From positions 310,001 through 374,000 of the forward strand of contig CAXXMH010000008.1 in assembly GCA_963664665.2 (NCBI GenBank): a stretch of 64,000 bases of DNA, given 5' to 3'. Shown piece by piece: positions 45,477 to 53,919 of the stretch. The notes below the pieces were generated by a model. It did not search any database, was not told the origin of the DNA, and saw only the letters and a list, made by a program, of their open reading frames with translations. The stretch is from Bin55 sp963664665. GTDB lineage: Bacteria > Pseudomonadota > Gammaproteobacteria > Pseudomonadales > Azotimanducaceae. Both the position numbers and the translations under genes were made by a program. Within the stretch, counting starts at the first letter, position 1, and each line of letters begins with the position of its first letter.

Positions 45477-46273
45477 TACTCCACTCGTCCTCCGCATTCC
45501 GTACAAACCAGTCCTTTACGACGCCTCAAACGTGGCACCTGCCATCCACACGTCGGGCAAGTTAAGATCCATCGCGCTGACGAAAAATCGACGTCATGCG
45601 TGACACGGCCAGAGCAACCGATTCGTCGTGCGGTCGTCTTCCAAGTCGCATTGTGAACATGCTTCGGACCCACGAGAGCGTGTGCAATTTCGTGAAGAAT
45701 TGTGTCGGTGATTTCATCCGGAGGCGCCGCAAGCGCAAACTTCTCCGATAGACTGATTTCTCGGCGATCGAACGAGCATCGGCCACCTCGTCGTGCCGCG
45801 AGGTCGAATCCAAAACGCCATCCATCTAGCTCATGTTTACGAAGCAACAACTCGGCTTCGTGTTCGATCTCTGCAAGCCGTGAGCGATTGCTTGTAGCGA
45901 GTGTTCCATTCGAAATCTCTCGTACCAAGTTGAGATACGAAACCTGCCACATAAGGTCGCCACACTTGACGCGCGCGTACTTCGGATTGAGTTTCACAAT
46001 ACGCCCGATGTGTCGAATGTTTTTACGATCTAAAAACGACACTGCATCGTCTTCAGCGAATTCCATTCGAGCTTTGTCATTCTTTGTATGAACTCGACGC
46101 GGCTCGACCTCGCTCCGTAGCTTCAACAATCCAACTGGGACTCGGAATTCACGCCCGTCATCGAGAACGATCAATGCTGTGCTCCCCTTCACGGTCGCGA
46201 TGTAGCCTTGTACCTCATCCAGTCCTACCGGAAATGAAACAGGGTCGTGCGGTCGAAATTCTTGCGTTCGCAT
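45434..46273 (-). CDS. SprT-like zinc metallopeptidase with N-terminal SH3-like repeats
   Basis: 279 residues. Two SH3/KOW-like beta-barrel segments occupy about 8-50 and 73-118 (VQGYIATVKGSTALIVLDDG and IGRIVKLNPKYARVKCGDLM). A SprT domain follows with HEIAH (His194, Glu195, His198) and third ligand His207 or nearby, and a zinc ribbon (Cys239, 242, 257, 260). SprT/Spartan-like proteases cut DNA-protein crosslinks in eukaryotes; bacterial members are less known. The repeats before SprT are unusual. Confidence 0.82.
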   Translation of the reverse strand: MRTQEFRPHDPVSFPVGLDEVQGYIATVKGSTALIVLDDGREFRVPVGLLKLRSEVEPRRVHTKNDKARMEFAEDDAVSFLDRKNIRHIGRIVKLNPKYARVKCGDLMWQVSYLNLVREISNGTLATSNRSRLAEIEHEAELLLRKHELDGWRFGFDLAARRGGRCSFDRREISLSEKFALAAPPDEITDTILHEIAHALVGPKHVHNATWKTTARRIGCSGRVTHDVDFSSARWILTCPTCGWQVPRLRRRKGLVCTECGGRVEYQSNEGSVSRSESR

Positions 46274-46513
46274 AGAGAGATTCAGTCACTCACTTCCATA
46301 TCGCGCGCATTTCTGAATGCCGTTTCTCACGGCGTTGCTTGCGCTAAATTCAATTTATGTGGGAGATCTTAGAAGCACGTTCATGCAATTGACTGTTCAG
46401 GGCGACTTAATTACTGCAAGCACCAATTCCGTCATACGAGAAGTTTCAAAAGACGCTCTGTCCGTAGTTCGTTACGTTACTATATCTCGATCCCAACGAG
46501 CTTGGATAAAGCC

Positions 46514-47455
46514 ATGAATACCTTTGTGGATCCAGCATATGTTGATGCCCAAGGTCACTTCGCGAACGGCAAATATCGTCACGTGCGAATGCCTGATCAT
46601 CAAGAAGTATCCGACCCAAAAGAACGCTCCGAGCTCTACCACAACCACGACATCCGTGTACACAACGCTCGCTTGCTTGATCCTCCGGCAACCATAGACG
46701 TCCAAGGTTTCCAGCTGGTTCATCAGGAGACCCAGGTGGACGACCTCATCGATATGGCGAAAGCGACAACGGCGTTCTATGCGGAATGTTCAGAGGTAGT
46801 TAAGGAAATCACCGGTTGTGCAGACACCTACGTGACACAACATCAATACCGTAACGGATACGGGAATCTGCCGGAAGGTCACCCTAAGCGAATGAAACCA
46901 ACACCTAATGGCAGTCCTGGTGCCTATGGTGGCACCCACTCGGACATTAGTCCTATGGCGGAAAACCGTTGGGACGATATCGTTGATGGAAGGCATTGCG
47001 CAATGTTCAATCTTTGGCGCAGTACCGATCTCGAAAACGATATCCAAGTCATGCCCTTAGCTGTACTCGACATGACGTCACCGGAATTCGATGACATGGT
47101 CGCTGCTGACGCGTGGGGTGGCGCAGGCAAGGTACAACAACATCTCGTCAGCTACCGCCTAGCCTATAACCCTAACCATCGGTGGTATTACTTCCCCCGA
47201 ATGAAGCCAACCGAGATGCTCGTCTTCAAGCAATACGACACGCGAGAGTCGGACCCCACCTTGCGTCAGGTGTACCACGGCGCGATTCCTGATCCGAATA
47301 CGACGGACGACACACCATTACGCCAAACGATCGAAGTCCGAGTCCTCGCACTCTTCGACAAGGAGACGAACCGAGCGGAACGGAAAGCCCGGTACCAGTC
47401 AGAGATACCGGAACGATTTGCGGACGGAACAGTCTCGAGCTGGGCGTATCGCTGA
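46514..47455 (+). CDS. CmcJ/NvfI-type oxidoreductase (2OG-oxygenase-like)
   Basis: 313 residues from ATG 46514; an upstream TTG (46502) is weaker. Similar to the CmcJ/AsaB/NvfI group: FHYEVNDHR-like N-terminal half, GGTHSDISPM with His and Asp expected as iron ligands, FNLWRSTDLENDIQVMPLAVLD, and the late basic segment YNPNHRWYYFPRMKPTEMLVFKQYDT. Family members modify secondary metabolites. No biosynthetic cluster surrounds it here, so the substrate is unknown. Confidence 0.78.
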   Translation: MNTFVDPAYVDAQGHFANGKYRHVRMPDHQEVSDPKERSELYHNHDIRVHNARLLDPPATIDVQGFQLVHQETQVDDLIDMAKATTAFYAECSEVVKEITGCADTYVTQHQYRNGYGNLPEGHPKRMKPTPNGSPGAYGGTHSDISPMAENRWDDIVDGRHCAMFNLWRSTDLENDIQVMPLAVLDMTSPEFDDMVAADAWGGAGKVQQHLVSYRLAYNPNHRWYYFPRMKPTEMLVFKQYDTRESDPTLRQVYHGAIPDPNTTDDTPLRQTIEVRVLALFDKETNRAERKARYQSEIPERFADGTVSSWAYR

Positions 47456-47459
47456 TTCC

Positions 47460-48374
47460 CTAACGTGTTGCGGCAAGCATACGCTGTAGCGTGTGTCCGA
47501 GCTTCGTCATGCCACCTGGCTGCCAACCTAAGTCAGCCAACCCATCGCAGGACATCGAATTGTTAGGCGGAACACCACGCGGTAACGCATCGAAATCTAA
47601 CTCCTGCTCACGTTTGATTTGACGGCATAGCTCAACTAATTGAGCTCGGCTCACTGCGATGTCGGAACAATTGAAATGCCGGCGCTCAACAGATGACAAT
47701 GGCGCCCTGAGCAATAGCAAGATTGCTGACGCAACGTCCTCACCATGCACTTCGGTTCGAAGCTGATTCGAGTCTTCCGAGCTTGGCATATCGCCCGCAC
47801 GTGAGATCAAGTCCCACCACTTGTTATCCTGAGGATCTCGTGTCTCGCCGTAGATCCCGGTCGGACGAATGGTGCAGAACCCTATATTCGACAACGAATT
47901 ACCTAGCGCTTCAGTTTGCGCCTTAATCTCGCCATAGAGCGACGCCGGTCGCGTTGGCGTGCTCTCGGAGATCTGTGCCGCGGGATCTCGATAGCCGTCG
48001 AAAACGGCACGACTAGAAATGAACACCGTGCGCGCAACCCGAGTCTCTTGCAAAGCCTTAAGGAAGGCTTCCGTTTGATGTAGATTAACCCGCTTGAATC
48101 TGATCGGGTCATCGCCCTCCCCTCCTCGATAACGACCCCGTTGATGTTCAAGCGCCGCATGCACAACTGCGTCACAATCAACTACAAGACGTTCAAGCGA
48201 CTTCAAATCCATCAAATCGCCGTCGAACGAGTGAAGGTTTGTGTTTAGCTCGAACTTTGTGGTGTCTCGTCCTCCTATACGTCGGAGCGCATGAACGACG
48301 TGGCCGTGTTTAAGAAGGTGCGGGATAAGAAACTCCCCCACCAGTCCAGTTGCACCCGTGACCGCTACTTGCAT
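47460..48374 (-). CDS. NAD-dependent epimerase/dehydratase, SqdC candidate
   Basis: 304-residue extended SDR: VTGATGLVGEFLIPHLLKHG, VVHAALEH, TVFISSRAVFDG, catalytic-type segment PASLYGEIKAQTEALG (YxxxK). Its order after sqdB and a GT8 gene matches the sqdB-sqdD-sqdC operon known from Rhodobacter and rhizobia, where SqdC is thought to act as a reductase. Identity as SqdC rests on order only. Lies 14 bp after the GT8 gene. Confidence 0.72.
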   Translation of the reverse strand: MQVAVTGATGLVGEFLIPHLLKHGHVVHALRRIGGRDTTKFELNTNLHSFDGDLMDLKSLERLVVDCDAVVHAALEHQRGRYRGGEGDDPIRFKRVNLHQTEAFLKALQETRVARTVFISSRAVFDGYRDPAAQISESTPTRPASLYGEIKAQTEALGNSLSNIGFCTIRPTGIYGETRDPQDNKWWDLISRAGDMPSSEDSNQLRTEVHGEDVASAILLLLRAPLSSVERRHFNCSDIAVSRAQLVELCRQIKREQELDFDALPRGVPPNNSMSCDGLADLGWQPGGMTKLGHTLQRMLAATR

Positions 48375-48387
48375 CGACTGTCTCGGA

Positions 48388-49185
48388 TCAGCTGTTTCCT
48401 CGTGGCGGCAACTCTGAAGGTGGGTCCCGCCCTTCTAATACCGCGTACCAAAGGTCGATTAAGGGTTTGAGTTGTTCACGCTTGGGATGATTTGCCTCCC
48501 ACGGTTTCTCGTATTGATAGTGAACGACATGAATGGCTGGCCAGTGCCAAAGCGGTGGTAGATTGAAATAGATGTATTGAAGTGCGTTGTAGGTGTATGG
48601 GAGACCATTCCAATCTGGGAAGTACGTCTCCAGAAATGTTTGATCCGTCCGACGCCAAAAGACATCAGGTTGATCGAGCCGCGTCAACATATCCTCAAAT
48701 GTGCGTTTCGACGGTTCCGCAACGAATACACCCGAATTTAAGCGATGCATATCAGCCAACGTCTCGTAGAGATTAGGCGCCGCTGCAAACTCTGGATATC
48801 CGAAGAGCTTGCGGATGTCCCGAACCACGATCGCGTCCGCATCAATGAATACGGCTTTCTCATACTGATCAAGCTCCCACAGACGCAACTTACAGAAGTT
48901 ATCTAATGGGTCGTGGAACGCAGGCTTGTTGCCTTTTGTGAATGGCGCACTGGCGTGTTGGTGTTCACGGGTATGCCGTTTGTTGAATGCATCAGAACAC
49001 GGGAGTCGATCGACTGTTACCACTTCGCAACCTTCTGCGAGTATAGGCTCAAGTGGCAAGTCAGTACGCGTGACCATCACGATAAGGACGTGATCAGAAT
49101 CCACACGCTTGAGCGAGCGAGCGAGTGCAAGGGCACCGAGGGCATAGTCGTCATTGGTGACGAGCGTGACATATGCAGCGTTCAC
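48388..49185 (-). CDS. Glycosyltransferase family 8 (glycogenin/SqdD-like)
   Basis: 265 residues: GT8 opening AYVTLVTNDDYALGALALARSLK, the DxD metal motif in KAVFIDADAIVVRDI, LNSGVFVAEPSKRTFEDM, TDQTFLETYFPDWNGL and HVVHYQYEKPWE. The nucleotide-sugar site is intact. SqdD of Rhodobacter is a glycogenin-like GT8 that transfers sulfoquinovose; neighbour sqdB supports that role here. Between sqdB (33 bp upstream) and the epimerase. Confidence 0.8.
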   Translation of the reverse strand: MNAAYVTLVTNDDYALGALALARSLKRVDSDHVLIVMVTRTDLPLEPILAEGCEVVTVDRLPCSDAFNKRHTREHQHASAPFTKGNKPAFHDPLDNFCKLRLWELDQYEKAVFIDADAIVVRDIRKLFGYPEFAAAPNLYETLADMHRLNSGVFVAEPSKRTFEDMLTRLDQPDVFWRRTDQTFLETYFPDWNGLPYTYNALQYIYFNLPPLWHWPAIHVVHYQYEKPWEANHPKREQLKPLIDLWYAVLEGRDPPSELPPRGNS

Positions 49186-49218
49186 GCTAACGAAACACGG
49201 TTGAAATGGCTGATTCGG

Positions 49219-50451
49219 TCAGGCGCGTTTGCGAACCTGCTCGATCGTTTCAATATTGGTTAGCTTCTCGCCAATTTCCTTAGTCCAAGCGGATTGCGCC
49301 GGAATCCTTGTGCGGTCAATCCTTGATTTGTGTTTCCGAGCAATCTCAACCAGTTCCTCGAGCAAGCCTTCGTCAAGCGTAATCGGATTTAAACCAAGAC
49401 TCAGGAATTTCTCGTTAGAAACCCGAAGCTCGTTCTCGTCAGCCTCTCGACGTGGATTAGTCACAAACTCGATTGGCGCGCCGCTCAGTTCCGAAACAAG
49501 CTTCGCTAGATCGCGAATACGGTGGGTCTCGGTCATCTGATTGAAGATCTTGGTACGCTCACCCTTCTCTGGCGGATTTGTGACAGCGAGTTCGATGCAA
49601 CGCACCGAATCCTGAATGTGAATGAACGCCCGCGTTTGGCCACCGGTGCCGTGAACGGTCAGTGGGTAATCAATCGCTGCTTGAATCAAGAATCGATTCA
49701 GGACGGTGCCGTATTCGCCGTCGTAATCGAATCGATTGATCAAACTAGGATGACGCTTTGTTTCCGACGTCTGCGTTCCCCAAACGATCCCTTGATGTAA
49801 ATCGGTAAGCCGAAGTTGGTCGTTCTTGGCATAGAACGCCAACATGAGCTGATCCAAGCATTTTGTCATGTGATAGACGCTACCTGGATTCGCGGGATAC
49901 AAGATTTCCTGCGTATGTAGCGAGCCGTCGTCGTTCGCAATCTTGACCGGAAGATACCCTTCTGGAATGGTTGCGCCAATGTCACTGTATCCGTAAACAC
50001 CCATGGTGCCAAGATGGACAAGGTGTACGTCTAACCCAAGTTCGACAATCGCATTCAACAGATTGTGGGTTGCGTTGACGTTGTTGTTGACCGTATACGC
50101 CTTGTGACGGTCCGACTTCATGGAATAGGGAGCTGCACGCTGCTGCGCTAGATGGACGACGCAGTCCGGCTCGAACTCTTCAAGCCACCGTTTCACGCGT
50201 TCGTATTCGGTCGCGAGGTCCAATCGTTCAAAGTGGATTCGACGATTAGAGATACGCTCCCAGATCTTCAGCCGTTCCTGAATCGATTCGATGGGGGTCA
50301 GCGACTGCACACCTAGCTCGAGATCGATCTGACGTCGACTCAGATTGTCGATGATCGCGACCTCGTGACCTTGGTTCGCTAGATGAAGACTCGCGGCCCA
50401 ACCAATAAAGCCATCGCCTCCGAAAACGCCTATGCGCATCCAATTGCTCAA
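49219..50451 (-). CDS. sqdB: UDP-sulfoquinovose synthase-like protein
   Basis: A 410-residue extended SDR that closely tracks plant SQD1: VFGGDGFIGWAASLHLANQG, AIIDNLSRRQIDLELGVQSL, LAQQRAAPYSMKSD, HLVHLGTMGVYGYSDIG, YHMTKCLDQ (YxxxK), FDYDGEYGTVLNRFLIQAA, GTGGQTRAFIHIQDSV. SQD1 makes UDP-sulfoquinovose from UDP-glucose and sulfite for the sulfolipid SQDG. Together with the next two genes this forms an sqdBDC-like operon. Assignment from motif similarity. Confidence 0.88.
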   Translation of the reverse strand: MSNWMRIGVFGGDGFIGWAASLHLANQGHEVAIIDNLSRRQIDLELGVQSLTPIESIQERLKIWERISNRRIHFERLDLATEYERVKRWLEEFEPDCVVHLAQQRAAPYSMKSDRHKAYTVNNNVNATHNLLNAIVELGLDVHLVHLGTMGVYGYSDIGATIPEGYLPVKIANDDGSLHTQEILYPANPGSVYHMTKCLDQLMLAFYAKNDQLRLTDLHQGIVWGTQTSETKRHPSLINRFDYDGEYGTVLNRFLIQAAIDYPLTVHGTGGQTRAFIHIQDSVRCIELAVTNPPEKGERTKIFNQMTETHRIRDLAKLVSELSGAPIEFVTNPRREADENELRVSNEKFLSLGLNPITLDEGLLEELVEIARKHKSRIDRTRIPAQSAWTKEIGEKLTNIETIEQVRKRA

Positions 50452-50741
50452 ACAAATTCTCTCAACGGATTGTAAACGAGCGTTTGACCGATTTATTACG
50501 GTCGCGGTGCTGAAACCAATTGAAAAACTGAGTAGACGCTAGTGGCTTCGTCGCCTAAAACAGGAATAGAAGTCTTACAACATGGATCGAAACTAGCGCC
50601 GAGACCAACTAACACATATGAGAGGTTTCGAGCCACCTTTGTCCACCGCGAAAACGCCATTTCGACTGTCCAAGACAATCTCCCTAATCCGTTGGCAGGG
50701 CTCGCACGCTTTTTAATCCCTTTAACTACTGTCAGCACTGA

Positions 50742-52199
50742 TCACACCTGCTCACGATATACGGCGTATAAACGAACATCCTCTGGACGCACTCCGCCAA
50801 AGTCCACGCGTACGCGGACTCGTCCTGTCACACCATCGATGATGTCATGGTTCTTCCAGGTGATCGGCTGCGCTAAACCGGCTTCAATTGGACCTTGGCT
50901 AACGTCGCGTTCATAACCTGGAAGCGGTCGAAACGTCTGGTCTTGAATCTCAACAGTGATCGAGCTGTGCTCATTGATTCCTTCGACATTCACGGCTAGC
51001 TTCGCTCCGATACCCTCTAGTTCGATTGGTGCTGAGACGAAATGTGAATCCGATTTGCCGCCGTACACCCAGATACCGCCTTCATACGGAGAGAAATAGC
51101 CTAATCGATCACGCGACCAACTGGTAACACGGACTCCATCGCTCGCCTCTTCCGGCCACGGTGCGTAACAAAACAAGGTCTCGTCTCCTACGTTTTCGAA
51201 TCCCTGTCCTTGTATAAGAGCCGGGAAATCGAGCGCAAGCGATTCCTTACCCTTCAACCCCCAACTGTCCTCGGCAGCAGAAACGATAGGAAAATCTGGA
51301 ATCGGCTCAGAGTAATGGAGTGCGTCGTTGCTAACCGCGAGACCCAGATCCATGGTCACCATTCGCCTGTCGTTCGACGGGTGACCATTCCATTGGCCGA
51401 AAAAGCCAATGACGACATTGCCGCGGTTCCACAACGCTGCTCCAAGGTGCACCTGCTCGCCGGTGTTCTTCCCTGCAACCACCGGCGTTGGTGCGAATTT
51501 ACTACGTCTTAACCCGGAGCAAGTCGCATCCGTCCAGTGCTCAAAGTCGTAGGAGGCACACATGACCAGCTGACGAGCCCCGACCGCGTGTTTGCCTCCC
51601 TGTCCAGCCAGGTAGTAGCAACCATCCACCTTGGTACCTCCCGCCATTTCCAGCTTCCCCGCCACTGGGTTGTTAGGAGATTCCCGCCAACTTACGCCGT
51701 CCTCGCTGTAGGCGACACAGACACGCCCTGAATGTTTACGCGGCTCAAAAGCCATCTTGAAACGCGTTGTCGGATCCCGATCTTCGGGTTCATGAAATAT
51801 AACGCACACCTGCACGCGTATGTCCTCGCCCATATCGACTAAGTTGTTGTTCGTGCTGCCATGCCACTCGACTAACCCGAGGTCCGGCTTCTTCCATGTA
51901 CGCCCATCCTTGCTTTTGGCTAAACATACGCGCTGGTGCCAGTGCTCGTCAGGTCCCTGCCCTAGGTACCACATCCAGAGTTCACCGTCGATCTCGAGTA
52001 CAGTGCCGTAGTACGCGATCCACAAACTATCGTGGGCGTCTTTCTCGCCAAGCGGCACAACGGGTTTGTTACCGTGACCAGTCTGCTTGCCAATCAGGCT
52101 CAGCTTCACACCATGTTGGAACGGAATGCTGTGGTCATCGAAAGGAAAGAGGACGATGGACTCGAGACTGGTCGCAGGACCACCGTTTTTGATACGCAT
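50742..52199 (-). CDS. Five-bladed beta-propeller, glycosyl-hydrolase-like protein
   Basis: 485 residues with no signal peptide. It shows repeated propeller-type segments with Asp/Trp clusters (WIAYYGTVLEIDGELWMWYLG, RVCVAYSEDGVSWRES, LGAALWNRGNVVIGFFGQWN, LGLAVSNDALHYSEP), like GH32/GH43/GH130-type folds, and a C-terminal beta-sandwich. Glycan substrate unknown; no catalytic triad is assigned. Stands about 290 bp upstream of sqdB on the same strand; the gap has no supported gene. Confidence 0.65.
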   Translation of the reverse strand: MRIKNGGPATSLESIVLFPFDDHSIPFQHGVKLSLIGKQTGHGNKPVVPLGEKDAHDSLWIAYYGTVLEIDGELWMWYLGQGPDEHWHQRVCLAKSKDGRTWKKPDLGLVEWHGSTNNNLVDMGEDIRVQVCVIFHEPEDRDPTTRFKMAFEPRKHSGRVCVAYSEDGVSWRESPNNPVAGKLEMAGGTKVDGCYYLAGQGGKHAVGARQLVMCASYDFEHWTDATCSGLRRSKFAPTPVVAGKNTGEQVHLGAALWNRGNVVIGFFGQWNGHPSNDRRMVTMDLGLAVSNDALHYSEPIPDFPIVSAAEDSWGLKGKESLALDFPALIQGQGFENVGDETLFCYAPWPEEASDGVRVTSWSRDRLGYFSPYEGGIWVYGGKSDSHFVSAPIELEGIGAKLAVNVEGINEHSSITVEIQDQTFRPLPGYERDVSQGPIEAGLAQPITWKNHDIIDGVTGRVRVRVDFGGVRPEDVRLYAVYREQV

Positions 52200-52404
52200 G
52201 TTGTTACCTTGAATTCGGGTTTCGTCTATTCGGTCTCCGGCAGACCGGAGAGGTCATCAATGCCAGCAGGACTCAACTGCAAGACGTATTGAAACGCAAT
52301 GTTGACACTGAAATACAACAGTTTGTCTGCTCGTTAATAAGATCATGATCGAGACTCGGTAGTCCAAAATTACACTTTTAAAACAGTACGTTATTCGTAA
52401 AGTA

Positions 52405-52759
52405 TGGTGGAGGTGGCGGGACTCGAACCCGCGTCCGTCGACTCGCCAACTCTGGCTCTACATGCTTAGGCGCGTCTATTAATTTAGCCTATATGCGACC
52501 CGACGCTCAGGGTGCAAACAAGCGAGTTCCTACATTTTTAGCAATCGAACTAGGAACATCCTCCGATCACGATCCCTTGGAATGATTCCGACTGGTCTAC
52601 AAGGGCACTCGTCCAGCCAGAACTAGCGGCCTTAAGCCGCTAGAGCGTAGTTGTCGTCGTTGGCAACTATTAAGTTCGCAGCGTTTGATTTACGAGAGTC
52701 ACTACGCTCTCGGCATGCACCTCGGTCTTTGAAATCTCCGTCAAAACCAAGTCACCCCC
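52405..52759 (-). ncRNA. ssrA: tmRNA (transfer-messenger RNA)
   Basis: 355 nt. The 5' end GGGGGTGACTTGG pairs with the 3' CACCTCC before ACCA, forming the tRNA-like acceptor; the T-arm GGGTTCGAGTCCCGCC is present. The tag reading frame at 52632-52664 (minus) encodes ANDDNYALAA and stop, preceded by the non-coded Ala in trans-translation. The E. coli tag is ANDENYALAA, differing only by Glu4 to Asp. The resume context and following hairpin (GCCGCTAG region) are as expected. Confidence 0.96.
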
Positions 52760-52912
52760 TCCTAGTAAACCCTTGTACCCCTTTCTTCGAACTCAGCAGG
52801 AAGTTTAGTGATGTTTTCGTCGTTCTGCTTCACCTAATTGCGGACAGCAGCGTACTGAGATCATCATGCTACGTGAATATTCAATTGCGCGCATGTGTAT
52901 TGATCTGCAGAT

Positions 52913-53611
52913 CTACGCCGATTGACTAGGTCTAGCCAGCTCCTCGGGAGGCTGCTCTGAAGCAAGTAACGATCGAGCAATCTCTCGAGCCTCGTCAAGC
53001 GTGTCCACGGTCCAAACCTCTACCACGTTCCGTAACACGTCGAATGACTTAAACGTATCTTCGACGGTATCCGACATACCCACCACGATCACTTCCGTTT
53101 GCTCAGCTCTCGCTACCTGCATCAGCTGCTCAATCACGAGCGCGGAGCTATCGTCGACGTGTACTGTCTCCGTAAGATCGAAGATGACGATCTCATGTTC
53201 TTTGAGATCCACGCTAAACGTGCTGACTAAACGATGCGATGACGCAACCGTGAATACGCCACGAAGTGCGACTAAGCCGACGCGCGCCGCAAACTGATCG
53301 AGATCTTCATCGTCTGGACCCAGGAACTTTCGATCTAGTAGTGGCACTGAAACGACGTTGTCGAGCTCCAAGTCTTCCAATTTGCGTGCGTGCACCATCC
53401 CTGCTGCGATAAGGCCAACCGTTACACCAGTCACTAAGTCGATGAAGACGGTAATCGCCATGGTGATCAGCATGACAACCATGAAGCCACTCGGTATCTT
53501 GTGTGCCCCAGAACACTGCGCCAATCAATGATGTCGATACCAATCTTGATCAAGATACCCGTCAGTACTGCATGTGGTATCGGTGATAAGTACTCACCTA
53601 ATCCCAATACT
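52913..53611 (-). pseudogene. SulP anion transporter, 3' part (STAS end; frameshifted)
   Basis: Continues the SulP protein after the IS. In one frame it reads ISVLGLGEYLSPIPHAVLTG, ILIKIGIDIIDWRSVLGHTR, YRVAS and then hits a stop (TGA at about 53467-53469). The transporter continues in a neighbouring frame as MVVMLITMAITVFIDLVTG through GLIAAGMVHARK to the STAS domain (EIVIFDLTETVHVDDSSALV). So, besides the insertion, there is a frameshift near 53480. It may be sequencing error or decay. Confidence 0.85.
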
Positions 53612-53631
53612 GATATGTTTTGACCTGTGCT
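53612..53631 (+). repeat. IS1111-type subterminal inverted repeat (copy 1)
   Basis: GATATGTTTTGACCTGTGCT is repeated exactly, inverted, at 55149-55168. It bounds the non-coding end downstream of the transposase gene. Confidence 0.85.
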
Positions 53632-53919
53632 TAGGTTCTTTTTGATTTTGTCAAGTCATCGTTGTTTAGAAGTGAACTGAGGAGACGACGTGGGTTCGAA
53701 ATGGACCATTGCCAACTCTGACATGCGTGGGTTGGATACCACAGTACGGTGCTGCTTCTGCGGACTTGCCTCAGTCTAGTAACGTGGATGCTCGTTGACG
53801 TAAGTATGCCGACGTCCATCATAGTATTGTCGAGGGTTTCCGCTGGTGGCCACGCCGTCCCGCTCAGTTCGTCATCATACCTCGTTTTCTGTATTTGTTG
53901 CTTGCATCGTGCACGGGCG
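53632..53919 (-). ncRNA. Possible guide (seek/bridge) RNA region of the IS1111-type element
   Basis: Non-coding stretch downstream of the transposase stop inside the element. In IS1111-type members the guide RNA that pairs with donor and target DNA is encoded in the longer 3' end. I did not derive its structure; position and length are the only evidence. Confidence 0.3.

Noticed and set aside
50496..50738. Minus-strand frame of 80 codons between the propeller gene and sqdB
   Set aside because: Composition looks random, no RBS and no recognisable fold.
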